Part shown: positions 1-9,668 of the stretch, piece after piece | Layout: the number at the start of each line of letters is the position of its first letter | How positions within the stretch are numbered: the first letter of the stretch is position 1 | Source of the DNA: Marinobacter persicus | GTDB lineage: Bacteria > Pseudomonadota > Gammaproteobacteria > Pseudomonadales > Oleiphilaceae | Direction: 5' to 3' | NCBI RefSeq assembly: GCF_002934325.1 | Contig: NZ_PTIV01000004.1 | Coordinates: 124,001 to 188,000 of the forward strand | Length of the DNA: 64,000 nucleotides | The notes under the pieces: model-generated | Told to the model about the DNA's origin: nothing | The model's input: only the letters and a program-made list of their open reading frames with translations | Database searches by the model: none | Program-made: the position numbers and the translations under genes

Positions 1-482
1 GCCGCCGTCAGGGTGACCAGCTGACCAGAAGAACGGTCCAGGGCGGTGAGTGATTCCAGGGTGTCGCACAGCTCCACGCCGTAGGCACCAATATTCTGCA
101 CCGGAGCCGCGCCGGCGGTGCCGGGGATCAGCGCCAGATTCTCGATGCCCCGGTAACCGGCACGGGCCGCAAACAACACGGCTTCGTGCCAATTCTCACC
201 CGCTTTCAGAACCAGCATGGCCTGATCGTCATCCAGAGGCTCAAGCTGACGCCCTTTCATGGCCATGTGCAGGACCAATCCCGGGAAGTGATCGACAAAC
301 ACCAGGTTGCTGCCACCGCCCAATACCTGCAGCGGCACATTATGCTTTTCGGCCCACGCCAGGGCGTGATTCAGATCGTCAACCGAATGAACGTTGATGA
401 GGTAGCTGGCCGAGGCGTGCACCCGAAGGCTATTCAGATCAACGAGATCGACCTGTTCACAGGGAGAGCAGGCCGGCTTCAA
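1..482 (-). CDS. murB: UDP-N-acetylenolpyruvoylglucosamine reductase MurB (3' part beyond window)
   Basis: MurB reduces UDP-GlcNAc-enolpyruvate to UDP-MurNAc with NADPH and FAD in the cytoplasm, the second step of peptidoglycan precursor synthesis. The minus-strand frame stays open to the window edge and shows the FAD-binding stretch VLGGGSNLVFVD, then IENLALIPGTAGAAPVQNIGAYGVE, which is typical of the family (shown here as consecutive motifs IENLALIPGT and QNIGAYGVE). Only about 160 N-terminal residues are present. No ATG or GTG fits; a TTG at 482 overlaps the phosphatase stop by four bases and has GGGAG eight bases upstream, so I use it. The usual N-terminal NTFG motif appears as NSLR. It is the last visible gene of the comEC-to-murB operon. 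Confidence 0.9.
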   Translation of the reverse strand, partial: MKPACSPCEQVDLVDLNSLRVHASASYLINVHSVDDLNHALAWAEKHNVPLQVLGGGSNLVFVDHFPGLVLHMAMKGRQLEPLDDDQAMLVLKAGENWHEAVLFAARAGYRGIENLALIPGTAGAAPVQNIGAYGVELCDTLESLTALDRSSGQLVTLTA

Positions 483-961
483 GCCAAACGCTCCCGGATC
501 TCCCGCAGCAGGCCCTCACTGGCCTGCTCAATCAGATCCAGCACCTGGTCAAAACCATCCTCGCCACCGTAATACGGATCGGGCACTTCCATGGCGTCGG
601 CACTGGCAAAGCTGAGGAACAGCTGTGGCTCGGTACCGCCGTTCTGGTGCCACATATCCCGCACATCTGCGAGATTGGCGCGATCCATGGTCAGAATATA
701 ATCAAACCGGTCCAGATCCTCCGGCTCAATCTGCCTGGCCCGTAAACCACTAAGATCCACGCCACGCCGGGCAGCGGCCGCGGTCGCCCGGGCATCCGGC
801 TTCTTGCCAATGTGCCAGTGGCCCGTGCCGCAGGAATCGATTTCAAGCGTACTCAACAGCCCTTCACGTTCCGCCAACTGGCGAAACACACCTTCGGCAC
901 TCGGTGACCGGCAGATGTTGCCCAGGCAGACAAACAATATACGGATTTTCTGCTCAGACAC
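479..961 (-). CDS. Low-molecular-weight protein-tyrosine phosphatase
   Basis: A 160-residue cytoplasmic LMW-PTP fold enzyme expected to hydrolyse phosphotyrosine. The P-loop CX5R is C12-LGNIC-R18 followed by SPS, and the general-acid loop DPYYGG begins at D128; both active-site parts are intact. The length is normal for the family. It starts inside the end of kdsB (8-base overlap) and overlaps the murB TTG start, so it is translated within the envelope operon. The Pseudomonas counterpart sits in the same place between kdsB and murB. No tyrosine kinase gene lies nearby, so the substrate cannot be inferred from context. Confidence 0.93.
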   Translation of the reverse strand: MSEQKIRILFVCLGNICRSPSAEGVFRQLAEREGLLSTLEIDSCGTGHWHIGKKPDARATAAAARRGVDLSGLRARQIEPEDLDRFDYILTMDRANLADVRDMWHQNGGTEPQLFLSFASADAMEVPDPYYGGEDGFDQVLDLIEQASEGLLREIRERLA

Positions 962-1739
962 CGCGGCCCCCGGCTTCCATCAATGCACGAACACGAATCA
1001 GGTCCGCCTCGGTATCAATACCCGGTGCCGGTGGGCGCTCGGCGATGTCCACGTGAATCTGGGCACCATTGTAGAGAGCCCGCAACTGCTCCAGGGATTC
1101 GATCTGTTCGGTTGGCGCCGGTGGCCATTGCACAAACTGGCTCAGGACGCTGGCCCGATAACCATAGATGCCGATATGGCGGAAATAGCCGATATTGTCC
1201 GGCAGGTCGAGCTCGTCGGGATGGGCGCCTTGCGGCCACAAATCCCTGGCCCAGGGAATCGGGGACCGGCTGAAATAGTGGGCCATGCCACGGGCATCAC
1301 AGACCACCTTAACGACGTTGGGATTGAACACGTGGTGCACGTCGTGAAGGCGCTCGCACAGGGTGGCAATCGACGCTTCCGGGTACTGCTCCAGGTTTTC
1401 AGCCACCTGGTTGATCAAGGCGGGCGGAATCAGTGGCTCATCGCCCTGAACATTCACGACCCGATGGTCCGGTTCCAGATCCAGCTTGCGGGCCACTTCT
1501 TCCAGCCGGTCGGTACCACTGGCATGGTAGGGCGACGTCATCACGACCTCGGCATCAAACTGACGACAGGCCTCTTCAATGCGAGCATCGTCAGTCGCAA
1601 TCACCACCCTTGCTGCCCGGCTCTCTCCTGCACGCTCGAAAACATGCTGGATCATCGGCTTGCCGGCAATGTCCGCCAATGGTTTCCCCGGCAGGCGACT
1701 GGAGGCGTAGCGGGCAGGAATGACAACCGTAAATGACAT
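954..1739 (-). CDS. kdsB: 3-deoxy-manno-octulosonate cytidylyltransferase KdsB
   Basis: KdsB activates Kdo with CTP to CMP-Kdo, the donor for the LPS inner core. The 261-residue protein opens with the nucleotidyltransferase motif [17 protein letters not shown] and carries [12 protein letters not shown] near residue 98 and a [15 protein letters not shown] segment near residue 185, all characteristic of KdsB. Length is normal. An AAAGG lies a few bases before the ATG. It follows the Trm112-like gene by about 20 bases and overlaps the phosphatase gene downstream. Function is secure. Confidence 0.97.
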   Translation of the reverse strand: MSFTVVIPARYASSRLPGKPLADIAGKPMIQHVFERAGESRAARVVIATDDARIEEACRQFDAEVVMTSPYHASGTDRLEEVARKLDLEPDHRVVNVQGDEPLIPPALINQVAENLEQYPEASIATLCERLHDVHHVFNPNVVKVVCDARGMAHYFSRSPIPWARDLWPQGAHPDELDLPDNIGYFRHIGIYGYRASVLSQFVQWPPAPTEQIESLEQLRALYNGAQIHVDIAERPPAPGIDTEADLIRVRALMEAGGRGV

Positions 1740-1759
1740 ACTTGATAACCTTTGTACGA

Positions 1760-1948
1760 TCAGTGTTTATCCAGACGTTCGTCCGTGGTCAGGGTGCGGG
1801 CTTCGCCTGACAGCATCACCGGAATACCTTCACGAATGGGGAAGGCCATTGCGTCCTGGTAGCAAATCAGTTCGGTACGGGCGTCATTAAGCTTCAGCTC
1901 GCCCTTGCACACCGGGCAGGCCAGCATAGCCAACAGTTTCTTATCCAT
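1760..1948 (-). CDS. Trm112/YcaR-family small protein
   Basis: A 62-residue protein beginning [18 protein letters not shown]. The family (Trm112-like, formerly UPF0434) is a small zinc-ribbon-like protein of unclear role in bacteria; in other domains of life Trm112 partners methyltransferases. The CPVC pair and a later ICYQD cysteine are visible, followed by the family ending [12 protein letters not shown]. The frame could extend further upstream to 2023, but that would run into lpxK, and the ATG at 1948 matches the usual family start. It overlaps the 3' end of lpxK by eight bases, as in Pseudomonas. Confidence 0.9.
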   Translation of the reverse strand: MDKKLLAMLACPVCKGELKLNDARTELICYQDAMAFPIREGIPVMLSGEARTLTTDERLDKH

Positions 1949-3002
1949 GTTTCGGTCTCTCTGTCTCGTGATGCACGGAGCGGTCAGAACAGGCGGCCAG
2001 CCGTTCCAGGAAATGTTGTTCAAAAGGTTCCGACAGTTTGGCCTCCACCGTCAACATCCAGGCGTTGTCGGGGGCAAATCCCCTGCACTTCACCGCATCC
2101 TTGGCGGTCATGACCAGCCATTCGCCACGGTGAAAGCCCAGGTCCTCGGGGCGAAAATGGTGGTGGTCGGGGAAAGGCTTTTCCGTCACCCGGGCGCCCA
2201 GATTTTTCAGGGCATCGAAGAATCGGGTGGGGTTGCCAATACCCGCCACCGCTCGAACGCCCCGGTTGTGCAGGGCCTCTGGAGGCAGAGTATCGCCGGA
2301 ATTGATATTGACCAGTGCCGACGGCTCAAGCGCCATGGCGTGGATATCCTCATGGGTCACGCCGGCAAACCGGGCGATTGACTGGCCCGATTCGGGAAAG
2401 GGCTCGCCATTCAGAATAACGAAATCCACGGTGTTCAGACGATCCAGCGGCTCACGTAATGGGCCGACCGGAATCAGGGCGCCGTTTCCGACCCCGCGCC
2501 TAGCATCGAATACTGCCAGCTCCAAGTCTCGGGGCAGACGGTAATGCTGCATGCCATCATCGCAAATCAGAATATCGCCCAACTGCTTTTCGATGGCATG
2601 GTGAGCACCCCGAAGGCGATCCGGGTCCACCACCACCGGGCAGCCGGTGGCCAATGACAACATCAGCGGCTCATCACCACAGACACCGGCAGGCGTGCCT
2701 TCTGTTACTTCCAGGGGATACTCTTCGCTTTTACCGCCATACCCCCGGCTCAGAATCACCGGCCGCCAGCCCTGCTCTTTCATTAACTGGACCAGCCGGG
2801 CGGTCAACGGCGATTTGCCAGTACCGCCGGCCGTAATATTGCCGACCACCACCACCGGGACCGGCAACGGCTGTGCTGCTTCACGCAGGGCCTTTTTACG
2901 CTTTGATTCCGCAACGGCACGATAAAGCCAGGTAAGCGGCGTCAGTGGCGCCAGGGGGCGGCCGTGGCCGTACCAGAGCGTTTCAACCAGGTCCTTACTC
3001 AT
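1941..3002 (-). CDS. lpxK: Tetraacyldisaccharide 4'-kinase LpxK
   Basis: LpxK phosphorylates the 4' position of tetraacyldisaccharide-1-phosphate to make lipid IVA at the inner membrane. The 353-residue sequence has the P-loop [13 protein letters not shown] at residues 55-67, the DDGMQH motif at 148-153 (usual DDGLQ) and an ILNGEP segment in the C-terminal half. Its ATG overlaps the msbA stop by four bases (ATGA), so translation should be coupled. With msbA upstream and kdsB downstream it forms the lipid A/Kdo block of the operon. Confidence 0.96.
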   Translation of the reverse strand: MSKDLVETLWYGHGRPLAPLTPLTWLYRAVAESKRKKALREAAQPLPVPVVVVGNITAGGTGKSPLTARLVQLMKEQGWRPVILSRGYGGKSEEYPLEVTEGTPAGVCGDEPLMLSLATGCPVVVDPDRLRGAHHAIEKQLGDILICDDGMQHYRLPRDLELAVFDARRGVGNGALIPVGPLREPLDRLNTVDFVILNGEPFPESGQSIARFAGVTHEDIHAMALEPSALVNINSGDTLPPEALHNRGVRAVAGIGNPTRFFDALKNLGARVTEKPFPDHHHFRPEDLGFHRGEWLVMTAKDAVKCRGFAPDNAWMLTVEAKLSEPFEQHFLERLAACSDRSVHHETERPKHG

Positions 3003-4768
3003 GCGTGTTCACTGAACTGAATCTGGTGCAACTGGGCGTACGCCCCTTCCTGGGCCAGCAGTTCCTCGTGCGTACCGGACTCAACAATACGGCCGTTGTC
3101 CATCACCAGAATGCGATCGGCCTTCTCAATGGTCGACAGGCGGTGCGCAATCACCAGCGTGGTCCGCCCCTTCATAACAGTCTCCAGCGCTTCCTGAATA
3201 TGGCGCTCGGATTCCGTATCCAGGGCAGACGTGGCCTCGTCCAGGACCAGGACAGGCGCATCTTTGAGGATGGCTCGGGCAATGGCCAGTCGCTGGCGTT
3301 GGCCACCGGACAGCATCAGGCCATTGTCGCCAATCAGGGTGTCCATCCCCTCGGGCATGCGATCAATGAATTCCGAGGCATGGGCCTTTTCCGCCGCTTC
3401 CCGAATCTCTTCACGGGTACAGTGCCGGAGGGCACCGTAGGCAATATTGGCAGCGATGGTGTCATTGAACAGCACCACGTTCTGGTTGACCAACGCAATC
3501 TGGGCGCGCAGCGCGCTCAGGGAGTAGTCCTTCAGCGAATGGCCATCAATGCGGATATCGCCGCCGGTGTACTCATAGAACCGCGGCAGAAGACTGACCA
3601 TCGTGGATTTGCCACTACCAGAGCGGCCCACCAGAGCCACACTCTGGCCTGCGGGAATGTCGAGCGTGATGTCGTCGAGTACGTTGTCCAGTTGATCCCG
3701 ATAGCGGAACGACATCCGGTCAAACTCGATGTGTCCATCAACCCGCTCAGGAGCGTAGGTGCCTTCATCGTGCTCCGGCTCTTCGTCCATGGTCTCGAAC
3801 ACATCATACGCGGCAGCCACCCCTTTCTGGATTTTGGAGTGTACTGAAGTCACCTGACGGATGGGCTTGGCCATGGTGGTAGCAGCGGTAATGAAGGCCA
3901 CTAATTCACCCGTGGACATTTCGCCCCGGATTTCCGGCGACAGCATCGTCCACACCAACGCTGCAATAGCTATAGCCACCAACACCTGGATTACCGGAAC
4001 ACTGATGGCCTGAGTGGAAGCCATCTTGAGGCTCTGCTTCAGGTTGCGGGCACTGACATCACGAAAACGGTCCCGCTCATAGTCTTCGCCACCAAAGGTC
4101 CGCACCACCCGGTACCCGCTGATGGATTCAGACGCTACATGGGTAATGTCGCCCATGGAGCCCTGGATGCGCTGGCTGATGCGACGAAATCGCTTGCTGG
4201 CGTAGTTCACCACCAAACCAATAATCGGGCCCACAATCAGGAACACCAGTGTCAGCTTCCAGTTGGTGTAGATCATGAAGCTCAGAAGGCCAATAATGGT
4301 GAGACCTTCACGCAACGTGATGGTGACCGCATTTGTGGTGGCTTCCGCCACCTGTTCCACGTTGAAGGTCAGTTTGGACACCAGCCGACCGGCGGCGTTG
4401 TTGTCAAAATAACGGGAAGGCAGGGTCATCAGTCGGTCAAAGACGTCGTTTCGCAAGGCGTTGATCACGTTGCGCCCCACGTAGCTGATGAAATACTGGC
4501 TGAAGAACGTGCCCATCCCCCGCAGGGCAAAGACACCAACAATCATACCGGTCAGCAGGATCCGGTTTTCGGCGGTCGGATTCTCGATAGCGGCAATGAC
4601 ATACTCCATCGCCGCCGCCATACCGGTGGACGCCGCGGCGTAGATAACATTGCCAAGAACCGCCAGCGAAAACGCCAGCCAGAAGGGCTTTACGTATCGC
4701 AGCAGCCGCTTGTAGGTTTCCCAACCGCTGGTTGGCGGCGCCTTTAATGGCTCCGGCCTTGCATTCAT
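2999..4768 (-). CDS. msbA: Lipid A export ABC transporter, permease/ATPase MsbA
   Basis: MsbA flips lipid A-core across the inner membrane as a homodimer of fused membrane and ATPase domains. The 589-residue protein has about six membrane segments in residues 25-310 and then an ABC domain: Walker A GRSGSGKST near 381, signature LSGGQRQR near 487, Walker B VLVLDEATSALD near 506. I place the start at the ATG at 4768 because it forms a TGATG junction with the exbD stop; a GTG one codon upstream is the alternative. It sits between exbD and lpxK in one operon. Confidence 0.96.
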   Translation of the reverse strand: MNARPEPLKAPPTSGWETYKRLLRYVKPFWLAFSLAVLGNVIYAAASTGMAAAMEYVIAAIENPTAENRILLTGMIVGVFALRGMGTFFSQYFISYVGRNVINALRNDVFDRLMTLPSRYFDNNAAGRLVSKLTFNVEQVAEATTNAVTITLREGLTIIGLLSFMIYTNWKLTLVFLIVGPIIGLVVNYASKRFRRISQRIQGSMGDITHVASESISGYRVVRTFGGEDYERDRFRDVSARNLKQSLKMASTQAISVPVIQVLVAIAIAALVWTMLSPEIRGEMSTGELVAFITAATTMAKPIRQVTSVHSKIQKGVAAAYDVFETMDEEPEHDEGTYAPERVDGHIEFDRMSFRYRDQLDNVLDDITLDIPAGQSVALVGRSGSGKSTMVSLLPRFYEYTGGDIRIDGHSLKDYSLSALRAQIALVNQNVVLFNDTIAANIAYGALRHCTREEIREAAEKAHASEFIDRMPEGMDTLIGDNGLMLSGGQRQRLAIARAILKDAPVLVLDEATSALDTESERHIQEALETVMKGRTTLVIAHRLSTIEKADRILVMDNGRIVESGTHEELLAQEGAYAQLHQIQFSEHA

Positions 4769-5193
4769 CACGGGCTTTCAGCCTCTCGTTCGGTGGTTAT
4801 GCTCAGTTTCGCGAATCCGAGGCGACCGGCAACGTCCATGGCTCTGACGACAAACTCGTGAGGAGTACGGGCATCGGCGGTAATAATGAACGGCAGGGTG
4901 TTATCCCCTTCCGCCAGTTCCCGAACGCCCCGCTCCAGGGTTTCGCGGCGATTGTTGACCAGTGTCCTGTCATTGAGGATGTACTGGCCATCGGCGTTGA
5001 TCACCACATCAATCTGTTGCACTTCTGCAGGCGATGCCGGCTCACCACTGGCTTCCGGCAGTTCAACCTGCAGGTGGCTTTCCCGGGTGAAGGTGGTGGA
5101 CACCATGAAAAAAATCAGCAGCAGGAAGACCACATCGATCAGTGGTGTCAGGTCGACCCCGACCTCCTTGCTTCTCTGGCGTTTGAACTTCAC
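4768..5193 (-). CDS. exbD: ExbD/TolR-family biopolymer transport protein
   Basis: ExbD works with ExbB as a proton-driven motor that energises envelope transport. The 141-residue protein has one N-terminal membrane helix, LTPLIDVVFLLLIFFMV, whose Asp20 corresponds to the essential protonatable aspartate of the family, and a periplasmic C-terminal domain. It follows exbB by five bases and is coupled to msbA. No TonB or TonB-dependent receptor gene is in the window, so its partner must be encoded elsewhere; the place in the operon matches Pseudomonas. Confidence 0.92.
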   Translation of the reverse strand: MKFKRQRSKEVGVDLTPLIDVVFLLLIFFMVSTTFTRESHLQVELPEASGEPASPAEVQQIDVVINADGQYILNDRTLVNNRRETLERGVRELAEGDNTLPFIITADARTPHEFVVRAMDVAGRLGFAKLSITTEREAESP

Positions 5194-5198
5194 GACGT

Positions 5199-5825
5199 TC
5201 AGGCTCCTTCGACGTCGATTTCGCGGTCACCATGGACCACTTCAACCAGCTTGATGGCTTCCTGCTCCATATTCACCACCAGCTCATCCACGCGGCGGAT
5301 GAAATAACGGTGAGCAATCAGGGCGGGAATGGCGACACTCAGACCGGCGGCCGTGGTGATCAGAGCCTCGGAAATGCCCCCGGCCAGGTTGCCGGCGTTG
5401 CCAACGCCCGCCAACTGGATCTCGGCGAAAACCTTGATCATGCCGATAACGGTACCCAGCAGACCCAGCAATGGCGTGATGGTGGCGATCGTCCCAAGCG
5501 GATTCAGGAAACGTTCAAGCTGATGGATAACCTGGCTGGCTTCCTGCTCGATGCTTTCCTTCATGATTTCCCGGCCATGCTTGGCGTTCATCAGGCCGCC
5601 CGCCAGCACTTGCCCGAGTGGAGATGATGCCTGGAGCGCTTTCAGCTTTTTGCTGTTCAGCTCCTTCTTCTTGATCCAGCGCCAGAGTTCAGTCACGGAC
5701 TGGGACGGTGCAACCCTGGATACCCGCAAGGACCAGAACCGCTCCAGGATAATGGCCAGAGCCAGAATGGAACAGGCAACAATGGGCACCATCAGGATGC
5801 CACCAGCTTTCAGAAGCTCGAACAC
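5199..5825 (-). CDS. exbB: ExbB/TolQ/MotA-family proton channel protein
   Basis: ExbB forms the membrane ring around ExbD. The 208-residue protein begins at a GTG preceded by AGGGAG and shows three hydrophobic segments: residues about 8-28, LGTIATITPLLGLLGTVIGMI near 110-130, and GGISEALITTAAGLSVAIPALIA near 150-172 (quoted as motifs LLGLLGTVIGM and ALITTAAGLSVAIPA). The last two carry the small-residue patterns of MotA/TolQ/ExbB channels. About 73 bases separate it from the end of comEC, enough for an internal promoter, but I see no strong one. Confidence 0.93.
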   Translation of the reverse strand: MFELLKAGGILMVPIVACSILALAIILERFWSLRVSRVAPSQSVTELWRWIKKKELNSKKLKALQASSPLGQVLAGGLMNAKHGREIMKESIEQEASQVIHQLERFLNPLGTIATITPLLGLLGTVIGMIKVFAEIQLAGVGNAGNLAGGISEALITTAAGLSVAIPALIAHRYFIRRVDELVVNMEQEAIKLVEVVHGDREIDVEGA

Positions 5826-5898
5826 GCTTGATCTCCCTGATTAATAACGAGCGGGCGCTACTTTAGCATAGGAGCATCACCAGGCCACACCCGCATCG

Positions 5899-8349
5899 TC
5901 ACGGGATCTGACATTGATCACGCGCGAGGCCAGCACCACCAATCCAAAAGGGCGAAAAATGCCGGCGTTCGTGGATGACCGGACCTTCGCCATTAAAGGT
6001 TATGGAAATCTCTCCCGAACAGGCCGTGTTGAGGGCCTGCGCGCCGGCGTCACGGTAACGCCGCGTCACCTCGGGATGGGGATGACCATATCGGTGCTGA
6101 TAACCGGCCGTGTATATCACCTCGTCAGGCGCCATGGCACGAATCCAATCAGGGGACGAGGAGGTCCTGCTGCCATGGTGTGGCGCCACTACCCACTGTT
6201 GAGCACGCCGCTCAGCCAGCCTTCGATGAACGCCAGCTTCCAGCATTTCTCGCTCCACCGCTTTGGTGATATCGCCCGTCAGCCACAGACTGGTTCCAGA
6301 GCCCGGGTGATACACCTCCAGAACGCAGGAGGCGGCGTTGCCCTCGTCAGCCACAGAGGAATGCCAGAAATTCAACGCCAGCCCCGCCCAATACCGGACA
6401 CCATCCGGACAAGGCTGGATGCGGGCTGCCACAACAGAGTCGAGGTTTTCAGCAATCGCCTGAGCCTCGCCACTGAACCATCGCCCTATCTCCAGGCTTT
6501 GCAACAACAGCGACAGGCCTCCGGCATGATCGTTGTCGCCATGACTAACCACCAGGTCATCGATACGGCGGACACCCCGGGCCTCCAGGCCAGGAATCAG
6601 CACCGATTCGACTGACGAATACACACCCTCCACACCCGGGCCCGTGTCGTATATGAGTACCCGGCTTTCAGAACGCACCAGAACCGACAACCCCTGCCCG
6701 ACATCCCAGATTACCACCTCCGGAACGGGCACCGGCAGATTGGCCCGGGCCGGCGTATCCCAGATCACCAACCCGCCCCAGACCAACACTACCAACATTG
6801 TCAGCGTCCGAAACCAGGCCATCGGGAACCGCAACGCGAGAAGCACGCAAACGGCCAGCAGACCCACCAATAAACCGGGCGGGTCTGCCAGGGACGGCAA
6901 CGACAGGGATTGAACGAGCTGCAACCAGGACCAAAGAACGCCAAGGACCAGATCAAAGACTGACATCACCCCATTGAGCACAGGCGCGCCCAACAGCACA
7001 CCCAATAAGACACCCGCAAACAGGAGCGGCATGACCACCAGCGACAACCAGGGAATCGCCACCAGGTTGGCAACCATACCCGCCAGGGGCTGTTGTTGAC
7101 CGAGTTCCGTCAGTATTGGCCACAGGCCCGCGAAAATGGCGAGTTGGGCAATGACCAGGCCTTTCAACCAGCCGGGAGCCGAGAACCGGCCGGCGAAGGC
7201 CAAAAGCAACACCGTCACGGCACCGAACGAGAGCCAGAAGCCCTGGTCCAGTGGCGCGAACGGATCTAACGCCAAAACCAGGGTCAACGCCAGCAGGTAC
7301 GGTCGCCAGGGACTGGTTTCCCGGGCAAGTAACAGGTACCAGCCGCCAATCCCCACCATGATCAGCGCCCGGCGCGTTGGCACCCCAAACCCTGCCAGCA
7401 GGGCATAGAGAAAGCAGGCACCAACCACCAGGCAGAATGTCCAGAGACGAATGCGATGCTCCGGCAACCAGACTACTGGCAGCAATAACAATAACTTGCG
7501 AACACTCACACCAACCGCCAGGGCGAGCAACCCCAGGTGCAGACCGGAAATGGCGACGAGATGAATCGTGCCGGTCGCCTTCAGGGTCTGCCAATGCTCA
7601 TCGGTCAGGTAGTTTCGATTGCCAATCAACAGAGACGCAATCAGTGGGTAGTATTCGGCCTCGCGGAAACGCTCATGAACCACTTGAGCCACCTGCCGAT
7701 ACCGCTGATGGTAATGGCATACCCACCCACAGGTTATGCCCGGCGCAGCGGCAATATCGCGAATGCTGCCCGTCGCCCGGATGCCGTTGCGAAAAAGCCA
7801 GTCCTCGTAGCGGAATCCGGCGCTGTTGAGATTGCCATGGGGGCGTTTAAGCACCACGTCCAAACGCAGCCGATGATCCGGCAGCTCCCTGCCCTCACGA
7901 CCATACCAGGCCAGCCGAAGTTTCTGCGGTCGGGGGATTGAAGGGGCGGCGCTCTGCTCATCCAGCCAGCCGGTCACGCAAAAATCAAAACGCAGACTAT
8001 CGAAACTCCCGGGGCTGGGCAGGCTGCACAGGTACCCCGAAACGCCGACCGTACGCCCCTGCTCGGACTCACCCAGCTTTTGATCCAGGCGGTGGAAGCT
8101 GCTCCAGCCAGCCCACAGGAGGCCCACCAGGAAACAGCACAGCAATGCGGGAGCCAAATGGCGCCGGGAAGGGAGGCGAGACCACCACCAGATAGCGGCT
8201 GCCAGCATTGCTACTGCCAACCACCACACAGAGGCTGGCCATAGCGCCAATCTATACAGTAAGATGACGCCGGAACAAAACGCGATGAGGTAAGCGTTGC
8301 CCGGTGCCCTCAGGCGGGGCACCCGCAGGCGAGCGCTGATTCGGGACAT
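5899..8349 (-). CDS. comEC: DNA internalization protein ComEC/Rec2
   Basis: ComEC forms the inner-membrane channel that brings single-stranded DNA into the cytoplasm during transformation. The protein (816 residues) has an N-terminal OB-like region, a long polytopic competence domain with the motif LVAISGLHLGLLA, and a C-terminal metallo-beta-lactamase domain with SHGDNDHAGG (HxxxDH). The frame runs upstream to 8385, but the ATG at 8349 has a strong GGAGGACAAGGA in front of it, so I start there. It heads the envelope operon and is divergent from the DUF2062 gene. No other competence genes are visible nearby. Confidence 0.93.
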   Translation of the reverse strand: MSRISARLRVPRLRAPGNAYLIAFCSGVILLYRLALWPASVWWLAVAMLAAAIWWWSRLPSRRHLAPALLCCFLVGLLWAGWSSFHRLDQKLGESEQGRTVGVSGYLCSLPSPGSFDSLRFDFCVTGWLDEQSAAPSIPRPQKLRLAWYGREGRELPDHRLRLDVVLKRPHGNLNSAGFRYEDWLFRNGIRATGSIRDIAAAPGITCGWVCHYHQRYRQVAQVVHERFREAEYYPLIASLLIGNRNYLTDEHWQTLKATGTIHLVAISGLHLGLLALAVGVSVRKLLLLLPVVWLPEHRIRLWTFCLVVGACFLYALLAGFGVPTRRALIMVGIGGWYLLLARETSPWRPYLLALTLVLALDPFAPLDQGFWLSFGAVTVLLLAFAGRFSAPGWLKGLVIAQLAIFAGLWPILTELGQQQPLAGMVANLVAIPWLSLVVMPLLFAGVLLGVLLGAPVLNGVMSVFDLVLGVLWSWLQLVQSLSLPSLADPPGLLVGLLAVCVLLALRFPMAWFRTLTMLVVLVWGGLVIWDTPARANLPVPVPEVVIWDVGQGLSVLVRSESRVLIYDTGPGVEGVYSSVESVLIPGLEARGVRRIDDLVVSHGDNDHAGGLSLLLQSLEIGRWFSGEAQAIAENLDSVVAARIQPCPDGVRYWAGLALNFWHSSVADEGNAASCVLEVYHPGSGTSLWLTGDITKAVEREMLEAGVHRRLAERRAQQWVVAPHHGSRTSSSPDWIRAMAPDEVIYTAGYQHRYGHPHPEVTRRYRDAGAQALNTACSGEISITFNGEGPVIHERRHFSPFWIGGAGLARDQCQIP

Positions 8350-8427
8350 TCCTTGTCCTCCGTTGTTTTTGGCCGGTGATCCCAACCACCGGTTATCACC
8401 TGACTCAGATCACAGGCCGGATATTTA

Positions 8428-8970
8428 ATGCCGAAGAAGTTCATGAAGCGGTATTTGCCGACTCCGGAAAAGGTGCAGTCGATTCGCTCACTGCACTTTC
8501 TCGGTGATGTTCTTCATGAACCCAACTTGTGGCACATCAATCGGCACTGCGTCGCCAGGGCCTTCCTGGTTGGCGTCTGGTTCTGCTTTATTCCCATGCC
8601 GTTCCAGATGATTGCCGCCGCGTTCTTCGCCATTTGGTTCAATGCCAACCTTCCGCTATCCGTCGTCCTGGTCTGGATCAGCAACCCCCTCACCATGCCG
8701 CCGATGTTCTATTTTAATTACCGTATTGGCGCCTGGATTCTGGATCGCCCGCTATTGGCCTTCGAATTCGAACTGTCCCTGCCCTGGCTCAGCCACCGGC
8801 TGGTGGATATCGGGATTCCGCTTTACCTGGGGTCGCTGATTGTCGCGACCGTCGCTGCCTGCGTTGCCTACCTGGCCATCCAGTACCTGTGGCGCCGCAA
8901 AATACGAAACGACTGGCGCTCGCGCCGGATGACCCGACTCAAGCAAACCCGCGGTTCCTATACTTCCTGA
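8428..8970 (+). CDS. DUF2062 membrane protein
   Basis: A 180-residue membrane protein of the DUF2062 family, function not established. After a basic N-terminus there are hydrophobic segments at about 44-66 (LVGVWFCFIPMPFQMIAAAF), 70-90, 95-112, and 140-165. The motif ISNPLTMPPMFYFNYRIG is the family hallmark. It is divergent from comEC across 78 bases and its 3' end overlaps lolD head-on by 13 bases. A homologue lies between comEC and the lol genes in Pseudomonas, so the location is conserved even though the role is unknown. Confidence 0.85.
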   Translation: MPKKFMKRYLPTPEKVQSIRSLHFLGDVLHEPNLWHINRHCVARAFLVGVWFCFIPMPFQMIAAAFFAIWFNANLPLSVVLVWISNPLTMPPMFYFNYRIGAWILDRPLLAFEFELSLPWLSHRLVDIGIPLYLGSLIVATVAACVAYLAIQYLWRRKIRNDWRSRRMTRLKQTRGSYTS

Positions 8971-9668
8971 ACCAGCCTTCCCTGCTCAAGACGCAACACC
9001 CGGCCCAGGCTGCGGGCCATGGTCATATCGTGGGTCACCATGACAAACGCTGTACCTGACTGATCGCGCAAATCCTCAATCAAGGCTCGAACGCCTTCAC
9101 CCGTCTGCTCATCCAGGTTCCCGGTGGGTTCATCCATCAGCACGCATTGAGGGTCGTTTACAAGGGCGCGGGCAATGGCCACCCGCTGCCGCTCGCCGCC
9201 TGAAAGCTCCGCCGGTTTGTGCTCCAGCCGCTCGGCCAGCCCCACCCGGACCAGCAGGCTTTTTGCCTTCTCTTTTGCCTGGGCCGGCTTCATGCCTGCC
9301 AGGGCACAGGGCATCATCACATTTTCCAGCGCGGAAAACTCCGGCAACAAATGGTGGAACTGATAGACAAACCCCAGATGACCACTGCGGAATTTCGCGC
9401 GGCCCGCTTCCGAGAGCCGGTGAATATCCTGGCCACAAATCCGGATATGGCCCGAGGACGGACGGTCCAGTCCGCCCAACAGGTTTAGCAGGGTAGTCTT
9501 GCCCGCGCCGCTGCTACCAACAATGGCCACCGTTTCACCCGGCCGCACCTGCAGAGAGATGTCGGAGAAAATAGTGAGCTTTTCCGGCCCCTCGGTGTAG
9601 GTGCGGGTCACCTCACGACAGTCAATCACCGCCGGGGTGGCATCCTGCTCCTGATGACGATCACTCAT
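8958..9668 (-). CDS. lolD: Lipoprotein-releasing ABC transporter ATPase LolD
   Basis: LolD is the cytoplasmic ATPase that powers release of outer-membrane lipoproteins from the inner membrane to LolA. The 236-residue protein has Walker A GSSGAGKT at 51-58, the LolD-type segment LLGGLDRPSSG right after it, a Q-loop YQFHHLLPEF, the signature LSGGERQR and Walker B CVLMDEPTGNLD. It overlaps the permease gene upstream by eight bases, so the two are translated as a pair. The protein sequence is clearly LolD rather than a MacB-type ATPase because of the QFHHLLPEF pattern. Confidence 0.95.
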   Translation of the reverse strand: MSDRHQEQDATPAVIDCREVTRTYTEGPEKLTIFSDISLQVRPGETVAIVGSSGAGKTTLLNLLGGLDRPSSGHIRICGQDIHRLSEAGRAKFRSGHLGFVYQFHHLLPEFSALENVMMPCALAGMKPAQAKEKAKSLLVRVGLAERLEHKPAELSGGERQRVAIARALVNDPQCVLMDEPTGNLDEQTGEGVRALIEDLRDQSGTAFVMVTHDMTMARSLGRVLRLEQGRLVQEV

